A DNA stretch of 64,000 bases from contig CM055063.1 in assembly GCA_029204045.2 (NCBI GenBank), positions 44,435,345-44,499,344 on the forward strand. Reading direction: 5' to 3'. Positions 46,378 through 56,718 of this stretch are shown piece after piece. Both the position numbers and the translations under genes were made by a program. This DNA is from Tillandsia leiboldiana. Taxonomy: Eukaryota; Streptophyta; Magnoliopsida; Poales; Bromeliaceae. Every line of letters starts with the position of its first letter. Position 1 is the stretch's first letter. The notes beneath the pieces are model-generated. The model was not told where the DNA came from, searched no databases, and saw nothing but the letters and a program-made list of their open reading frames with translations.

Positions 46378-46856
46378 TGTCACGCCCCGGGGTCGAACTG
46401 CGACCCGGGCTCGCCAAAAGATCCGCCGTCTGCATGGAAACTGTCGTACAGACGAAGCGTCTAACCTGCAAAAGAGATCTATAGCTATACAAGTATCAGA
46501 GCTGAAAAGAAACTACTGAAGAAAGAAAAACTGAACAACTGAAACACTAAGTAATAAAAGTCCAAGTACAAAGATCCACTATCTCTCGAGACATAAGTAC
46601 AGTATCACTGTCTAGTACAAAAGTGGAAACCAAAAAGTACAGGTCACTCTACCTCTGACTCGACAGACTCGGGTAGGAACTAGTCGGCCACGTCCTTACC
46701 TCGGTCTGAAGACTCCGCACGAGCCAAACCTGGAACAGACGCCTCCGGAACACCTGTCACACACAGCGGGTGTGAGATCTACTGCAAAGGCAGATCTCAG
46801 TGGGGACCGTCGCCAAAACTCACTGTATGCCCACTAAGTCCGCTGGAGTCAAAAAC

Positions 46857-46857
<1 letters not shown>

Positions 46858-46902
<45 letters not shown>
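46858..46902. repeat. (GATA)n microsatellite
   Basis: About eleven GATA units in LTR D, a simple repeat likely to vary in length. Confidence 0.95.
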
Positions 46903-47879
46903 TATATGAATGCTGGAAATGAATCTACCACTATATGCCTCAATGCTATGCTCGAAGGAAAACCATCTAAGAACATATGTTACAATCACCCGCTCATGTC
47001 ACCTAATCTCAATGACTGCCACATAGGGTCCAGTCAAGCCTGCGCCTGTCGACTAGGAACGCACCTGCCCACTACCACACATCCACTTGAGGACGGGATT
47101 TACGTGGGGCGTCCTGTCCGACTATCTCAATCTCACTCAAGTAGCCACCTGGTAACTCGGCCAGGGGCGAGTAACCACCTGGTAACTCGGCCAGGGGTAT
47201 CAGTACATCTACGCGTCCGGAGCGTGACCCGAGGGGAGCGACCCCACCGAGTATCAAACATGTCACAACTGTCTCAGCAAGCGGCATATGCAGGCTATAG
47301 TCCACGATCAACCAGATCGGAAAAACTCGAATGCTCAAATGACACTACTCACACTCGTGTCCAAGTCGGAACAATCTCCCTCGACTAAATCTGATAAACC
47401 CCGCTAAAATATAAAACAAAGACCATTCATGAATAAAAGGGATTTTTCCCAGTTTTATAAAATGGCCCGGGAGCAATAACAATGCTAACTAAATAGAAGA
47501 GTGCATCAAACACTGCCCGGGTTCCCACATACTTACCACGACTATCCGGCAGTTATCAGATTAAATATTGGTAAAAGGGACACGATACCTTTGCATTCAG
47601 AAGCTTTATAGGGCATTTGGTAATTTTTGGAATGAACCAACCCACCTGCGATCAATCAGCAAAACCGTGCGCCAACCAGAGGTCCCGATGCGATCCCACA
47701 GCTCCACGCGGCAAAACACGCACCACCGGCCACGTGGAAAGCTAACACTATGCCACAAACTGCGAGAAAAGGTGATAAACCGGGATCAGATAACACGTGG
47801 TCAAAAACCGCGCTCTCAACGGCGGAAAGAAACCAACCGACGGAGGAAAACGCCGCGCAGAGCGCGAAAACCCGATCGC

Positions 47880-48640
47880 GTGCGAGCCGCGGCGCGTCGC
47901 TGAGCAGCAACATGCGCGGTAACAGCTCGGGGCGCGGCCGCACGGCTCAAAAAATCCAGCCCTGCGCGGCGTTGGGCCAGCCGCGCGGCACTGGGCCCAG
48001 CCGCGTGGCACAAAGGCCGCCCGCGCGGCGCCCTGCAGTGCCGCGCGCCTAGTGCGCGGCCTGCAGCGCCGCGCGCCTAGCGCGCGGTCCGCAGTGCGCG
48101 GCCGGCGCGGGGCCCGCGGCACTGCGCGCGGCCAGCGCGGGGCCCGCGGCACCGCGCGCGCACCGCAGTGCCCCGCGCGGCCCGCGCGGGGCCCGCGGCA
48201 CTGCGCGCGGCCCGCGCGGGGCCCGCAGCACCGCGCGCTCACCGCAGTGCCCCGCGCGGCCCGCGCGGGGCCCGCGGCACTGTGCGCGGCCCGTGGCACC
48301 GCGCGCGCACCGCAGTGCTGCGCGCGGCCCGCGCGGGGCCCGCGGCACTGCGCGCGCACCGCAGTACCGCTGCGCGCGCCTGCGGCGCTGCGTGCCCTGC
48401 GCGCAGCCCGCAGCGCCGCTGGCGCAACCCATGCGGGTGCCGCGGCGCTGCGCGCGCGCCTGACATGGCGCGGCGCCCAGAGCACCAGCTACTGGCGGCC
48501 CGGCGCCCTGCTGCACCTCAACGGCAGCAGGGCGCCTGCTGCGCGCGGCGCTCATGCGCGCCCGCACAGCGGCCCGCCCTCCTAGCCGTGCGCCGCCCTT
48601 TTTGCGTGCGCGCGGCCCACGCAGCTTCGCCACCCACGGA
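47880..48640. repeat. GC-rich degenerate tandem repeat in LTR D
   Basis: Built from CGCGCGGCCCGCGCGGGGCCCGCGGCAC-like units with irregular spacing. Open frames of 170-277 codons appear on both strands because stop trinucleotides are almost absent. All translate to Ala/Arg/Pro/Gly repeats and are not credible proteins. Confidence 0.8.
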
Positions 48641-49266
48641 CGACAAGTCCGTAGACTCACAAACAGGAAAAAGAAAGGAAAAGGAATAAAAACCAAATCC
48701 CAAGCTCGCAAAATAAAAATAAAAAAAATAATAAAATAATAACCAACCTCGACGAGGCTCGCCACGCCCTCGCTCGGCTCCACGCCCTCGCTCCGAGAGA
48801 AAAACGCACAAGAACTTCTCTCTTCAACTCTTCTTCTTCCTCCTTCCCTTCTTCCTCTTTCCTCTGCTTCACACCAAGCCAACGGAGCTCCCTTGGAGAA
48901 GAAGGTGGTGAGGTGGCTTTTAGAGGGGACCAGCTTAAATAAAGCAACAGGAAAAAAATAAATTAAGGGATTTTAATTAAGCCACCTACCCACCTACCAT
49001 TAATTAATCCACCACCCAACTCCTCTGCCAACTCCAACCCAACAGCATGACTAAAAAAAAAAGAAGCAACATCAACAAAGCCTTAATTAAATAAAATGAA
49101 TAAAATATTCCAAAAGCCAACCATAACTCACTTTTTGGCTTCGGGCCCTCCGCCGCAGTCCGGAACCTCCCGAACTCCGCTGTAATATAAAAATACACAT
49201 GCTCACAGCTTTTCTCACCCAGAAAGCCCATCTGCAGAGTCGGTAAGCTCAATCTGAAAACCGGCA

Positions 49267-50469
49267 TGTTGGTTTTTATATATTAGGATCCACAAGGATC
49301 TAAATAGGTACTATCAAACAACTAGAGGGGGGGTGAATAGGTGTAATACTTATAAAACCAATCTCAGTGCAAAATAAAAACCAATGCGGAAAATAAAAAT
49401 AGCACACCGAGATATACGTGGAAACTCCAATCCAGGAGAAAAACCACGGGACCAACACGCAATAACAATCCACTAAGAAAAGAAGAATAACAAGGTGATT
49501 ACCGACTCCACGGACTCAAACCCCTCCTTCAACTTCTTCGGATCTTGCGCTCACCGACTGCACGTCCACTGCACACGTTCGAATCCACGAACGCCAGTCG
49601 AATCCACGAGCACACGTTTCGAATCCACGAAACGCCTTCAACACATCGAATCCGCGATGCTACGCCGAATCCACGATGCAAACTTGATAAAAGCTTCGAT
49701 CGTGATCCTTTGCTTAGAAAATCATTGAAGAACCGTAGAAGGAATCTCTAAGCAAAGACTAGATCAATTCGACAAAAGATAGATCTTGGAAGAACCGTCG
49801 AATTGACCTAAAAGAGGCTAAAGAGAAGAATGATAAAAACCAGCCTCTAGGGTTGCTCTCAAGTGTTTTATTAATTAATCGGTAGTTCTTGAGAAACCCT
49901 AAGTGTTTATTTATAGGTTAGAAACCTTTGGAAAGAGATAAGAATCAAAAACTTACTTAACAGAATTTTTCCCGCACGACGGTCCGGACTAGTTCAGGAC
50001 TGTCGTCTTTTTTCAGCAATTCCTGAAAAAACAAGGTTCGGGGTCGGACTGAAACATTGATCCGATCCGGACTGAAACAGGAATCCGATCCGGACTGAAA
50101 GGCGCATGAACTAAACTATGTTCGGGGTCCGGACTGGATTGGTCTGATCCGGATCCTGAACATCCAATTTGTCTAGTTTTTTATTTTTATGCATTGAAAA
50201 CTTATCCAAGTGTTTCTAAACTACTCAAATGTATTCGGATCACCAAAATTATTTAGTTAAACGTACCTGATCAATCCGAATCCATTTTCCTTATGATTGA
50301 TGTATATGATCCACAATTCTTCAACTTCAATCTTCAAGAATCAAAACACTGAGTGTCAACTTGAGCTCTTGTTGAATTTTCTCTGAGTCTTCGATTGTTG
50401 ATTGACAATTTGATCACTTCAAGACTCCGACTCAACTCACGAAATATGCCAACACAAAAAGCCGTAATA
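49267..50469 (-). repeat. SIRE-2 3' LTR
   Basis: About 1203 bp. The left end TGTTGG is intact. The right end reads ...GTAATA where ...TAACA is expected, so the terminal CA is mutated. It carries TCCGGA-core palindromes (about 49975-50160), CGAATCCACG decamers (49570-49680) and a minus-strand TATAAATA-like box near 49908-49915. Confidence 0.88.
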
Positions 50470-50840
50470 ATCTCCCCCTTTGGCAATTTCGTGACAAAAC
50501 CCAAAAATACATAAAACGCTCAAGATACTCATCTTAAACCAAAAAATCGAAACTCAATGTCATCACCAAAACATTGACTTTCTTTGCGTGAAAGATCCAA
50601 CAAACAAAAATTACATTTGAACCAATCTTAGAACAAACTCTATGACTTAGGACTTGGAGTCTTAAAGTGATGTAATTCCTGCAAAACAAAACTCCAAACA
50701 AAATCAAACGTTAGTCGTTAGAAATTAAATGTAAATCCTACATTTGATTCGTCCTTTTGGTTCTTTTTGTTTTTCGGCTCATTTTTCATCATCTCTTTTC
50801 TTTTACTCCCCCTATCTTGAGCATCTCTGTTCTCCCCCTA
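50470..50840 (-). other. SIRE-2 3' spacer with polypurine tract
   Basis: ATCTCCCCCTTTGGC at 50470-50484 is the PPT complement beside the LTR. Further TCCCCCTA runs at about 50808 and 50832 are PPT-like duplicates. No gene. Confidence 0.82.
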
Positions 50841-53800
50841 TGTCACGCCCCGGGGGTTCGAATCGCGCGGAAGAGGAGCCACCGATGCCCCTAATTCAGC
50901 CATATAATTTTTTTTTGTAAACCACTACTCCCCGGCGCATGTCCAGACCCGCCGCATATACAAATTTACTCTGCAAACGGGCAGAGTCTACTTTGTATCT
51001 GCACGGCGTCTCAACTACAAAGTGTCTCACAAGGCGTAACACATACAGTCTTTAACCACATCAGTTGATGTCTCGAAATATACGACCAACCAATTCACAT
51101 GATCTACTAGTAGCAACTTAGAACATAGAGGCCGATGTTTTGAAAGGATAAATAATCACAAGGTTTTGAAAGCGGCATCCACACGATGCCATCGTTTCTA
51201 GGAAAAACCGTTTGAAAGCCACATAAATCCACAGGGTTTGAAAACGGCACCCACTCGATGCCGAATTTTGTGAAGACAGTTCGCAAACACATAAATTCCA
51301 CAAGGTTTGTAAAATCCGGTGCCCACACGACACCCACATTTTAAAAGTAGTTTTCGCAAACGGTTTTCTTTGCTTTTCATTGTTTAAAACGGCCAAGTAA
51401 GAAAAGATATAACAATCATTCGTTTATGTGAGAAAGGAAGAGACAACATCCACTTCGACCCCACGGGGGTGCCGCAATCCACAACTAACTAGCATGAGTA
51501 ATAAAGGGAAAAGGAAAGTAAAAGTCACTGTATCTGAAGACGATCAGTGTCAGAACAGCACTCTCGCGGCCTCACCGATGCCCTAGCACTCGTCCCTGGA
51601 CGAACCTGTCACGGAGTGGGAAGTCAGTGACTAGAAATAGTATGATAAGCATAAAAGAACCAAAATAGGGCAAACCACAAAAACCGGAGCAACCATCCCT
51701 CTCATATATCGTCAGCGATAACCACACCCTGCACCAAAACAACACCGGGCACCTTTCCCGACCACCGCACCGAGCCCCTACCCCGGTGTCCACCGCCGAG
51801 CACCTGCCTCGACATCACCGCTCACACCCCCCACCCATGAGGGCCCCCATTCCTAACGCCACCGTCGCGTGGGGTACACGGGTCAACGTACCACTTTTCC
51901 GGAAAAGCACACCCTTGCGGTGGCCAAACCGCTGGTGTGCGTGTAGCAATACTTGAGCCTCAGATTGATATTAAGTACAATAATATAACAGGGTTAGTGC
52001 ATAAACAGAAGGAGACTAACAATTCAACCTTGCCCCAACATACTATTTCTATCAGTAAATTCCTATTCCCACAATCCCCGGGAATGTACCCACCTTGTGT
52101 GCGTCGTCCTGCGGTCGACCCGTCCGCGTCCGTGCACCAGTCGCCAACAACGTCCTGCACTCCTGAAGGAACATGGGCAAGTCAAGACTAAGGGGTCCGA
52201 AACTCACACCGACTCCCAACAATGTGCGGCGGAGTTCCCCGCACGGCACCGGCCCGTGCGGCACACACTCCGCCTGGGCGGCCCGGCACGGCCGAGCGCC
52301 ACGCGGGTGCACTGCCCGCGGTGCGGGGCGACCCCGCGCGGCACCAGCTCGCGCGGGCGCCCCTCCTGCGGGCGGCCCGGCGCGGCCGAGCGCCGCGCGG
52401 GTGCGCTGCCCGCGGTGCGGGGCGACCCCGCGCGGCACCAGCCCGCGCGGGCGCCCCTCCTGCGGGCGGCCCTGCGAGCCCAAGCGCCGCGCGGGTGCGC
52501 TGCCCGCGGTGCGGGGCGACCCCGCGCGGGCGCCCCCCTTGCGGGCGGCCCCGCGCGGCCAAGCGCCGCGCGGGTGCGCTGCCCGCGGTGCGGGGCGACC
52601 CCGCGCGGCACCAGCCCGCGCGGGGGCCCCCCCTGCGGGCAGCCCCGCGCGGCCAAGCGCCGCGCGGGTGCGCTGCCCGCGGTGCGGGGCGACCCCGCGC
52701 GGCACCAGCCCGCGCTGGCGCCCCTCCTGCGGGCGGCCCGGCGCGGCCGAGCGCCGCGCGGGTGCGCTGCCCGCGGTGCGGGGCGACCCCGCGCGGCACC
52801 AGCCCTTGCGGGCGCCCCTCCTGCGGGCAGCCCGGCGCGGCCGAGCGCCGCGCGGGTGCGCTGCCCGCGGTGCGGGGCGACCCCGCGAGGCACCAGCCCG
52901 CGCGGGCACCCCTCCTGCGGGCGGCCCCGCGCGGCCGAGTGCCGCGCGGGTGCGCTGCCCGCGGTGCAGGGCGACCCCGCGCGGCACCAGCCCGCGCGGG
53001 CGCCCCCCCTGCGGGCGGCCCCGCGCGGCCAAGCGCCGCGCGGGTGCGCTGCCCGCGGTGCGGGGCGACCCCGCGCGGCACCAGCCCGCGCGGGCGCCCC
53101 TCCTGCGGGCGGCCCCGCGCGGCCAAACGCCGCGCGGGTGCGCTGCCCGCGGTGCGGGGCGACCCCGCGCGGCACCAGCCCGCACGGGCGCCCCTCCTGC
53201 GGGCGGCCCCGCGCGGCCAAGCGCCGCGCGGGTGCGCTGCCCGCGGTGCGGGGCGACCCCGCGCGGCACCAGCCCGCGCGGGCACCCTTCCTGCGGGCGG
53301 CCCCGCGCTCGGCGGTGCGCGACGGCACCGCCCCCCCTCCCTCCTCGTGACCACAAAATAAAAAGAAAAAGGAACACGAACAAGAACGCACCCCCGACTC
53401 ACCTTGATGCGCGAAAGAGGAGGAATGAGAGGTATCGTCCGCTTGCCCCAGCGGTCCACCCTCGCCCGAGTCCTCGGTTACTCCTTGCCGGCGGCTACGA
53501 GGGAAGAAGTAAAAGAAAAGAGGCGGCCAAAGGAAGGAACCCTAAATTCCCATTCCCATCCGGCTATATATATTAAAAAGTTAGGGTTTACCTCAAAAGT
53601 CGTGCGGGTCGCCAGCACGGATCCCGGGACGCCCAAGGGGGCCCCAACTTCGAGAATTAATTCTGATCAGACCGGAAGTCGGAAATTGAAACCGATGGCG
53701 CCCGCGCGCTCCGCTCCGCGAGCTCTACCGCCTAAAAATATCTACGGGCCCCGACGGTCTGTCCGAAAAAGTACCAAAAATGAGGCCCTCGGTCGGACAT

Positions 53801-53848
53801 TACAAGAAGAGGGTGACAAGAAGGGTTTAGGAAAGTCCGGGTCTTACA
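50841..53848 (-). mobile_element. Solo LTR of the Tekay-E family, minus strand
   Basis: 3008 bp from TGTCACGCCCCGGGG to CTTACA, flanked by CCCTA (50836-50840, 53849-53853). Its flanks match the Tekay-E 5' LTR in reverse: the start at 53600-53848 corresponds to 56719-56960, and the end at 50841-51130 to 59280-59563. It contains the 94-bp GC-rich array. No internal region, so it is a recombined solo LTR. Confidence 0.94.
52270..53315. repeat. 94-bp GC-rich tandem array (solo LTR copy)
   Basis: The anchor GTGCGGGGCGACCCC recurs at 52321, 52415, 52509, 52588, 52682, 52776, 52870, 52964 (one mismatch), 53058, 53152 and 53246. That is a period of exactly 94 except for one 79-bp unit. All six frames are open for 380-470 codons because the unit contains no stop on either strand. 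Since 94 is not a multiple of three, each frame cycles through the same three peptides. These ORFs are not genes. Confidence 0.95.
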
Positions 53849-54995
53849 CCCTATCTCTGTTCTCCCCCTATTTCTGTTCTGCCCCTTTTTGTCACAAATT
53901 GTCAAACAGTGAATATAGGCAAAAAGAAATCACTAATATATAACAAAAACGCAGATTGCGTACCGGTACTCAAGAGCAAAAAACAAATAATTTTTTTGAA
54001 ATAAATCCAGATTTTGAAATATTTGAATTACCGATTTGTATTCCATCAAGAAAACAATCTAAGTGCTTGAAAATAATATGAGATCATATAGATGTCATTC
54101 AACCCAATTAATTTTACAAAAATTAAAAAGATTTACTCCGAAATCATGAAAAACAAAGATAAAACATTATAAACCGTTTTTCATGTTATATAAATCAAAC
54201 ACAAGTCATCAAAAATAATCTTGAGATCCAAAGTCTATCAAGATGTAACGGATTTACAAAGATGACTTACAGAGATTTCCAAATGACATCAATTTGAATT
54301 TTACCCTTCTAAATTGAGATATGCACTAAAATACCTAAGGGTGGCTCTTTGAGCATCTTTTAACTATCCCACCTTATACCAACCAAGAGATTGTTCAAAA
54401 TAAGAACTTTGAATTTAAATCTCCGAATGCTTCATCTAAAAAATTTCAAAAATATTTTTCTAGCATCCAAAACATGTGGTAGCTTCACACACTAACCGGA
54501 CGACCGGGGTGGCAGCTCTTTCTAACATGTGGTGGTAGTTTTCACACTCCTTTCGGATGTAACTCTTTCCACATCTTTTGCAATTCATTTCATTACCCAT
54601 GTAAGAAAATACAATCTCTTATGTGAAAGAATTAAATCCCAAATTTTAGTCTATCAGTTGTCTCATGTTTATCACAAAGAACTCACACAACCGAGATAGA
54701 TTAATCATCTAAAGATCACACCTGATTACTAAAATTTGATGAATATAATTATCAAAAACTCCTATAATGAAGTATCTTCAAGAATTATGATTATGGAGTA
54801 AAGTTGATAATTCATATAAAATTAAATTGGAGTGATTGAAAGTGAAACCCTTTTTATTCAATGCACTTGTTCGTTAAAACCTTTTTGTTCAAAAACAAAA
54901 CATAAAAACGAAGAGCATTAAAAACATGTAATGCAAAGATTCAGAAAAATATGAAAGAAAAACCAATCAAAGCATTACATACAGTCATAAGCTAT
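53849..54995 (-). other. SIRE-2 post-gag spacer
   Basis: AT-rich, no gene. 54330-54590 is the complement of SIRE-1 8240-8480 (GGTGGTAGTTTTCACACTCC and related words), which lies after pol there. This shows that the pol region is missing between this spacer and gag. No env-like ORF is found here. Confidence 0.78.
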
Positions 54996-56717
54996 TTAGA
55001 ACTTGAGACATGGAAAGATATCACCTTTTCGTATCCAAAATTGTCGAATTTTGGGTTGTCTTGATTCATTGTGGCCGGGAGATGATAGCTTTGACTGTCG
55101 GTCCACCTTAGGTCTTTGCCTCGCAATGATCCACTTGTATGATTGATGTTGTGGCTCAGACCTTTGGTGAATTGAGTGAACTCCATTGACTTGATGTGTC
55201 TTTTGTTTCCATTGAGTTCGCTCCGTAGATGAAGTTGCCGAAGAATTCCTCTTTCTCTTTTTCGGGCACATCTTCATCAAGTGTCCTTCAAGTCCACATT
55301 GGTGACAAGTTCTTCCTTTCAACTTAGTTGTGGAACTTGAAGCCTTCACAGTTTGGTTCTTTTTAAATCCCAAACCAACCTTGTTTGTTTGACCTAATTC
55401 GGACATACAATCAAATTTCTTGAAACCAGTTGAAAGCCTTTGTATGTCGGATTTAAGTTGATGAACTTGCTTGGTCAAAGCTTGGTTGGTGACATGAATT
55501 TCCTCAAACTGTTTTTCTACAAAACCAATCTTGTCCATATATGATTTAGCGTTTGTCTCCGATTGGTTTAGCTTTTCTTGGAGGATTTTATTGTTATCCA
55601 ATAAACGTTCTCGTTCCTCCTCGAGATCATGAAGTTTGATCTTTAAAGCATGATTCTCGTCTTGAATCTCAAGTCGTTGCTTCCTCAACTTCTTAATATG
55701 CTTGGCCATCTTCTTTGATTCCGTAAGAAGTTGTTGATATGCCTCAATGAGTTCTTCTTCGTCCGACTCCCCCTCACTAGATGACTCTCCGCCGGATGTT
55801 AATGTTTCATGCAAAATCAAAGGAACAGAGTCAGTGATTAGAGATGATAAACAAAAATTAGAAGAGGGAATTTGAGAAGCATGTAAGGCAACGACTTTTT
55901 CCTCTTTACTTGAGGTCGATTCATTAAAAATAGAATCGTCCCAAGTTTTCGCTTGCAAAGCCTTCTTTTTATATGATTTCGGTGAAGGACAATCCGTTGA
56001 AATATGGCCGTAGCCTTTGCATCTATAACATTGGATTTCCCCTTCGAATTCATCTTTTTCCTTAGAAGGTTTTGCAGAGCTTTTGAGGTTAGAGGATTTA
56101 GAACCCGATGATCCTTTAGATGGTTTCGAGGATGAAGATCCATTGGTTTGATTCTTCCAAAACTTCCGACGAAATTTCTTTACGATCCGCGCCAATTGTT
56201 CTTCAAAATCGGCAAAAGTGATTTCATCGTCGGAACTTGATTCTCCATCTTCTTCCTTTGTAGATTTGAATGCAACACCTGTAAGCTTAGAAGAAGACTT
56301 GGAAGAAACTTGATTAGTAGGAAAATTCATCTCATAAGTTTGTAAAGCACCTACTAATTCCTCTACTCTCATCTCATCCGGATGACTAACGGTTTCAATG
56401 GCGGTAACCTTTGCCCTAAACCGTTCCGGAAGAGTCCGAAGTATCTTTCTTACAATTTTCGACTCCGGGATCTTTTCTCCTAAATTAGCACAAGTATTGA
56501 TTACATCTTGAAGTCTAGTGTAATAATCTGTAAACAATTCATGCTCTTCCATATAAATAGAGTCAAATTGACTTGTAAGCATCTGGAGCTTTTGAATTTT
56601 TACAAGATTAGTACCCTCATGTGTAATTTTGATAATATCCCAAATTTCCTTCGTGGTTTCACACGCGGAAATTCGTGTGAACTCAGTCGAGGAAAGAGAA
56701 TTAAATAGAGCGTTCAT
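54996..56717 (-). CDS. gag: SIRE-2 Gag, N-terminally truncated but otherwise open
   Basis: 573 open codons. The Met at 56717 aligns with an internal residue of SIRE-1 Gag (GINAIFNAL), so about 79 N-terminal residues lie beyond the Tekay-E insertion and this Met is not the true start. Capsid-like region 1-130, Ser/Lys-rich linker, CCHC knuckle C230-C233-H238-C243, probable coiled coil about 320-430, second CCHC knuckle C471-C474-H479-C484, basic KKRKR tail. It ends ...RKGDIFPCLKF then a stop; in SIRE-1 the equivalent RKGEIFPCL runs on to the protease. So Gag is terminated by the pol deletion. Before Tekay-E arrived this was a continuous Gag, which suggests a Gag-encoding non-autonomous Sirevirus. 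Confidence 0.88.
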   Translation of the reverse strand: MNALFNSLSSTEFTRISACETTKEIWDIIKITHEGTNLVKIQKLQMLTSQFDSIYMEEHELFTDYYTRLQDVINTCANLGEKIPESKIVRKILRTLPERFRAKVTAIETVSHPDEMRVEELVGALQTYEMNFPTNQVSSKSSSKLTGVAFKSTKEEDGESSSDDEITFADFEEQLARIVKKFRRKFWKNQTNGSSSSKPSKGSSGSKSSNLKSSAKPSKEKDEFEGEIQCYRCKGYGHISTDCPSPKSYKKKALQAKTWDDSIFNESTSSKEEKVVALHASQIPSSNFCLSSLITDSVPLILHETLTSGGESSSEGESDEEELIEAYQQLLTESKKMAKHIKKLRKQRLEIQDENHALKIKLHDLEEERERLLDNNKILQEKLNQSETNAKSYMDKIGFVEKQFEEIHVTNQALTKQVHQLKSDIQRLSTGFKKFDCMSELGQTNKVGLGFKKNQTVKASSSTTKLKGRTCHQCGLEGHLMKMCPKKRKRNSSATSSTERTQWKQKTHQVNGVHSIHQRSEPQHQSYKWIIARQRPKVDRQSKLSSPGHNESRQPKIRQFWIRKGDIFPCLKF

Positions 56718-56718
56718 A

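Larger units (their letters stand above)
46378..49266 (-). mobile_element. LTR D: Tekay-type LTR, minus strand, cut by SIRE-2
   Basis: Starts TGTCACGCCCCGGGGTCG and carries the conserved complement block near 47228 (GAGGGGAGCGACC). It differs enough from the A and B LTRs to be another subfamily. It is interrupted at 49267 by SIRE-2, so its far end, internal region and right TSD are outside the window. It could instead be the 5' LTR of Tekay-B after internal deletion. It holds a GATA microsatellite and a GC-rich tandem-like stretch. No gene. Confidence 0.7.
49267..56718 (-). mobile_element. SIRE-2: Gag-only Sirevirus derivative, minus strand, truncated
   Basis: Minus-strand order: gag fragment (56717-54996), post-pol spacer (54995-53849), solo LTR insertion, spacer with PPT (50840-50470), 3' LTR (50469-49267). 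Pol is absent: gag ends at the point equivalent to the start of protease, and the next matched sequence is the SIRE-1 post-pol spacer. The 5' end is cut by Tekay-E at 56719. CGGCA at 49262-49266 is the candidate TSD, with its partner outside the window. Confidence 0.88.

Noticed and set aside
47748..48882. ORFs up to 277 codons in LTR D
   Set aside because: Low-complexity GC repeat, same artefact.
52270..53315. CRISPR-like regular repeat
   Set aside because: Units are contiguous with no unique spacers, in a plant LTR. It is a tandem minisatellite.
52052..53576. Very long ORFs (380-467 codons) on both strands
   Set aside because: They overlap in all six frames over a 94-bp tandem repeat lacking stop codons and give only Ala/Arg/Pro/Gly repeats. 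There is no domain and no codon bias.
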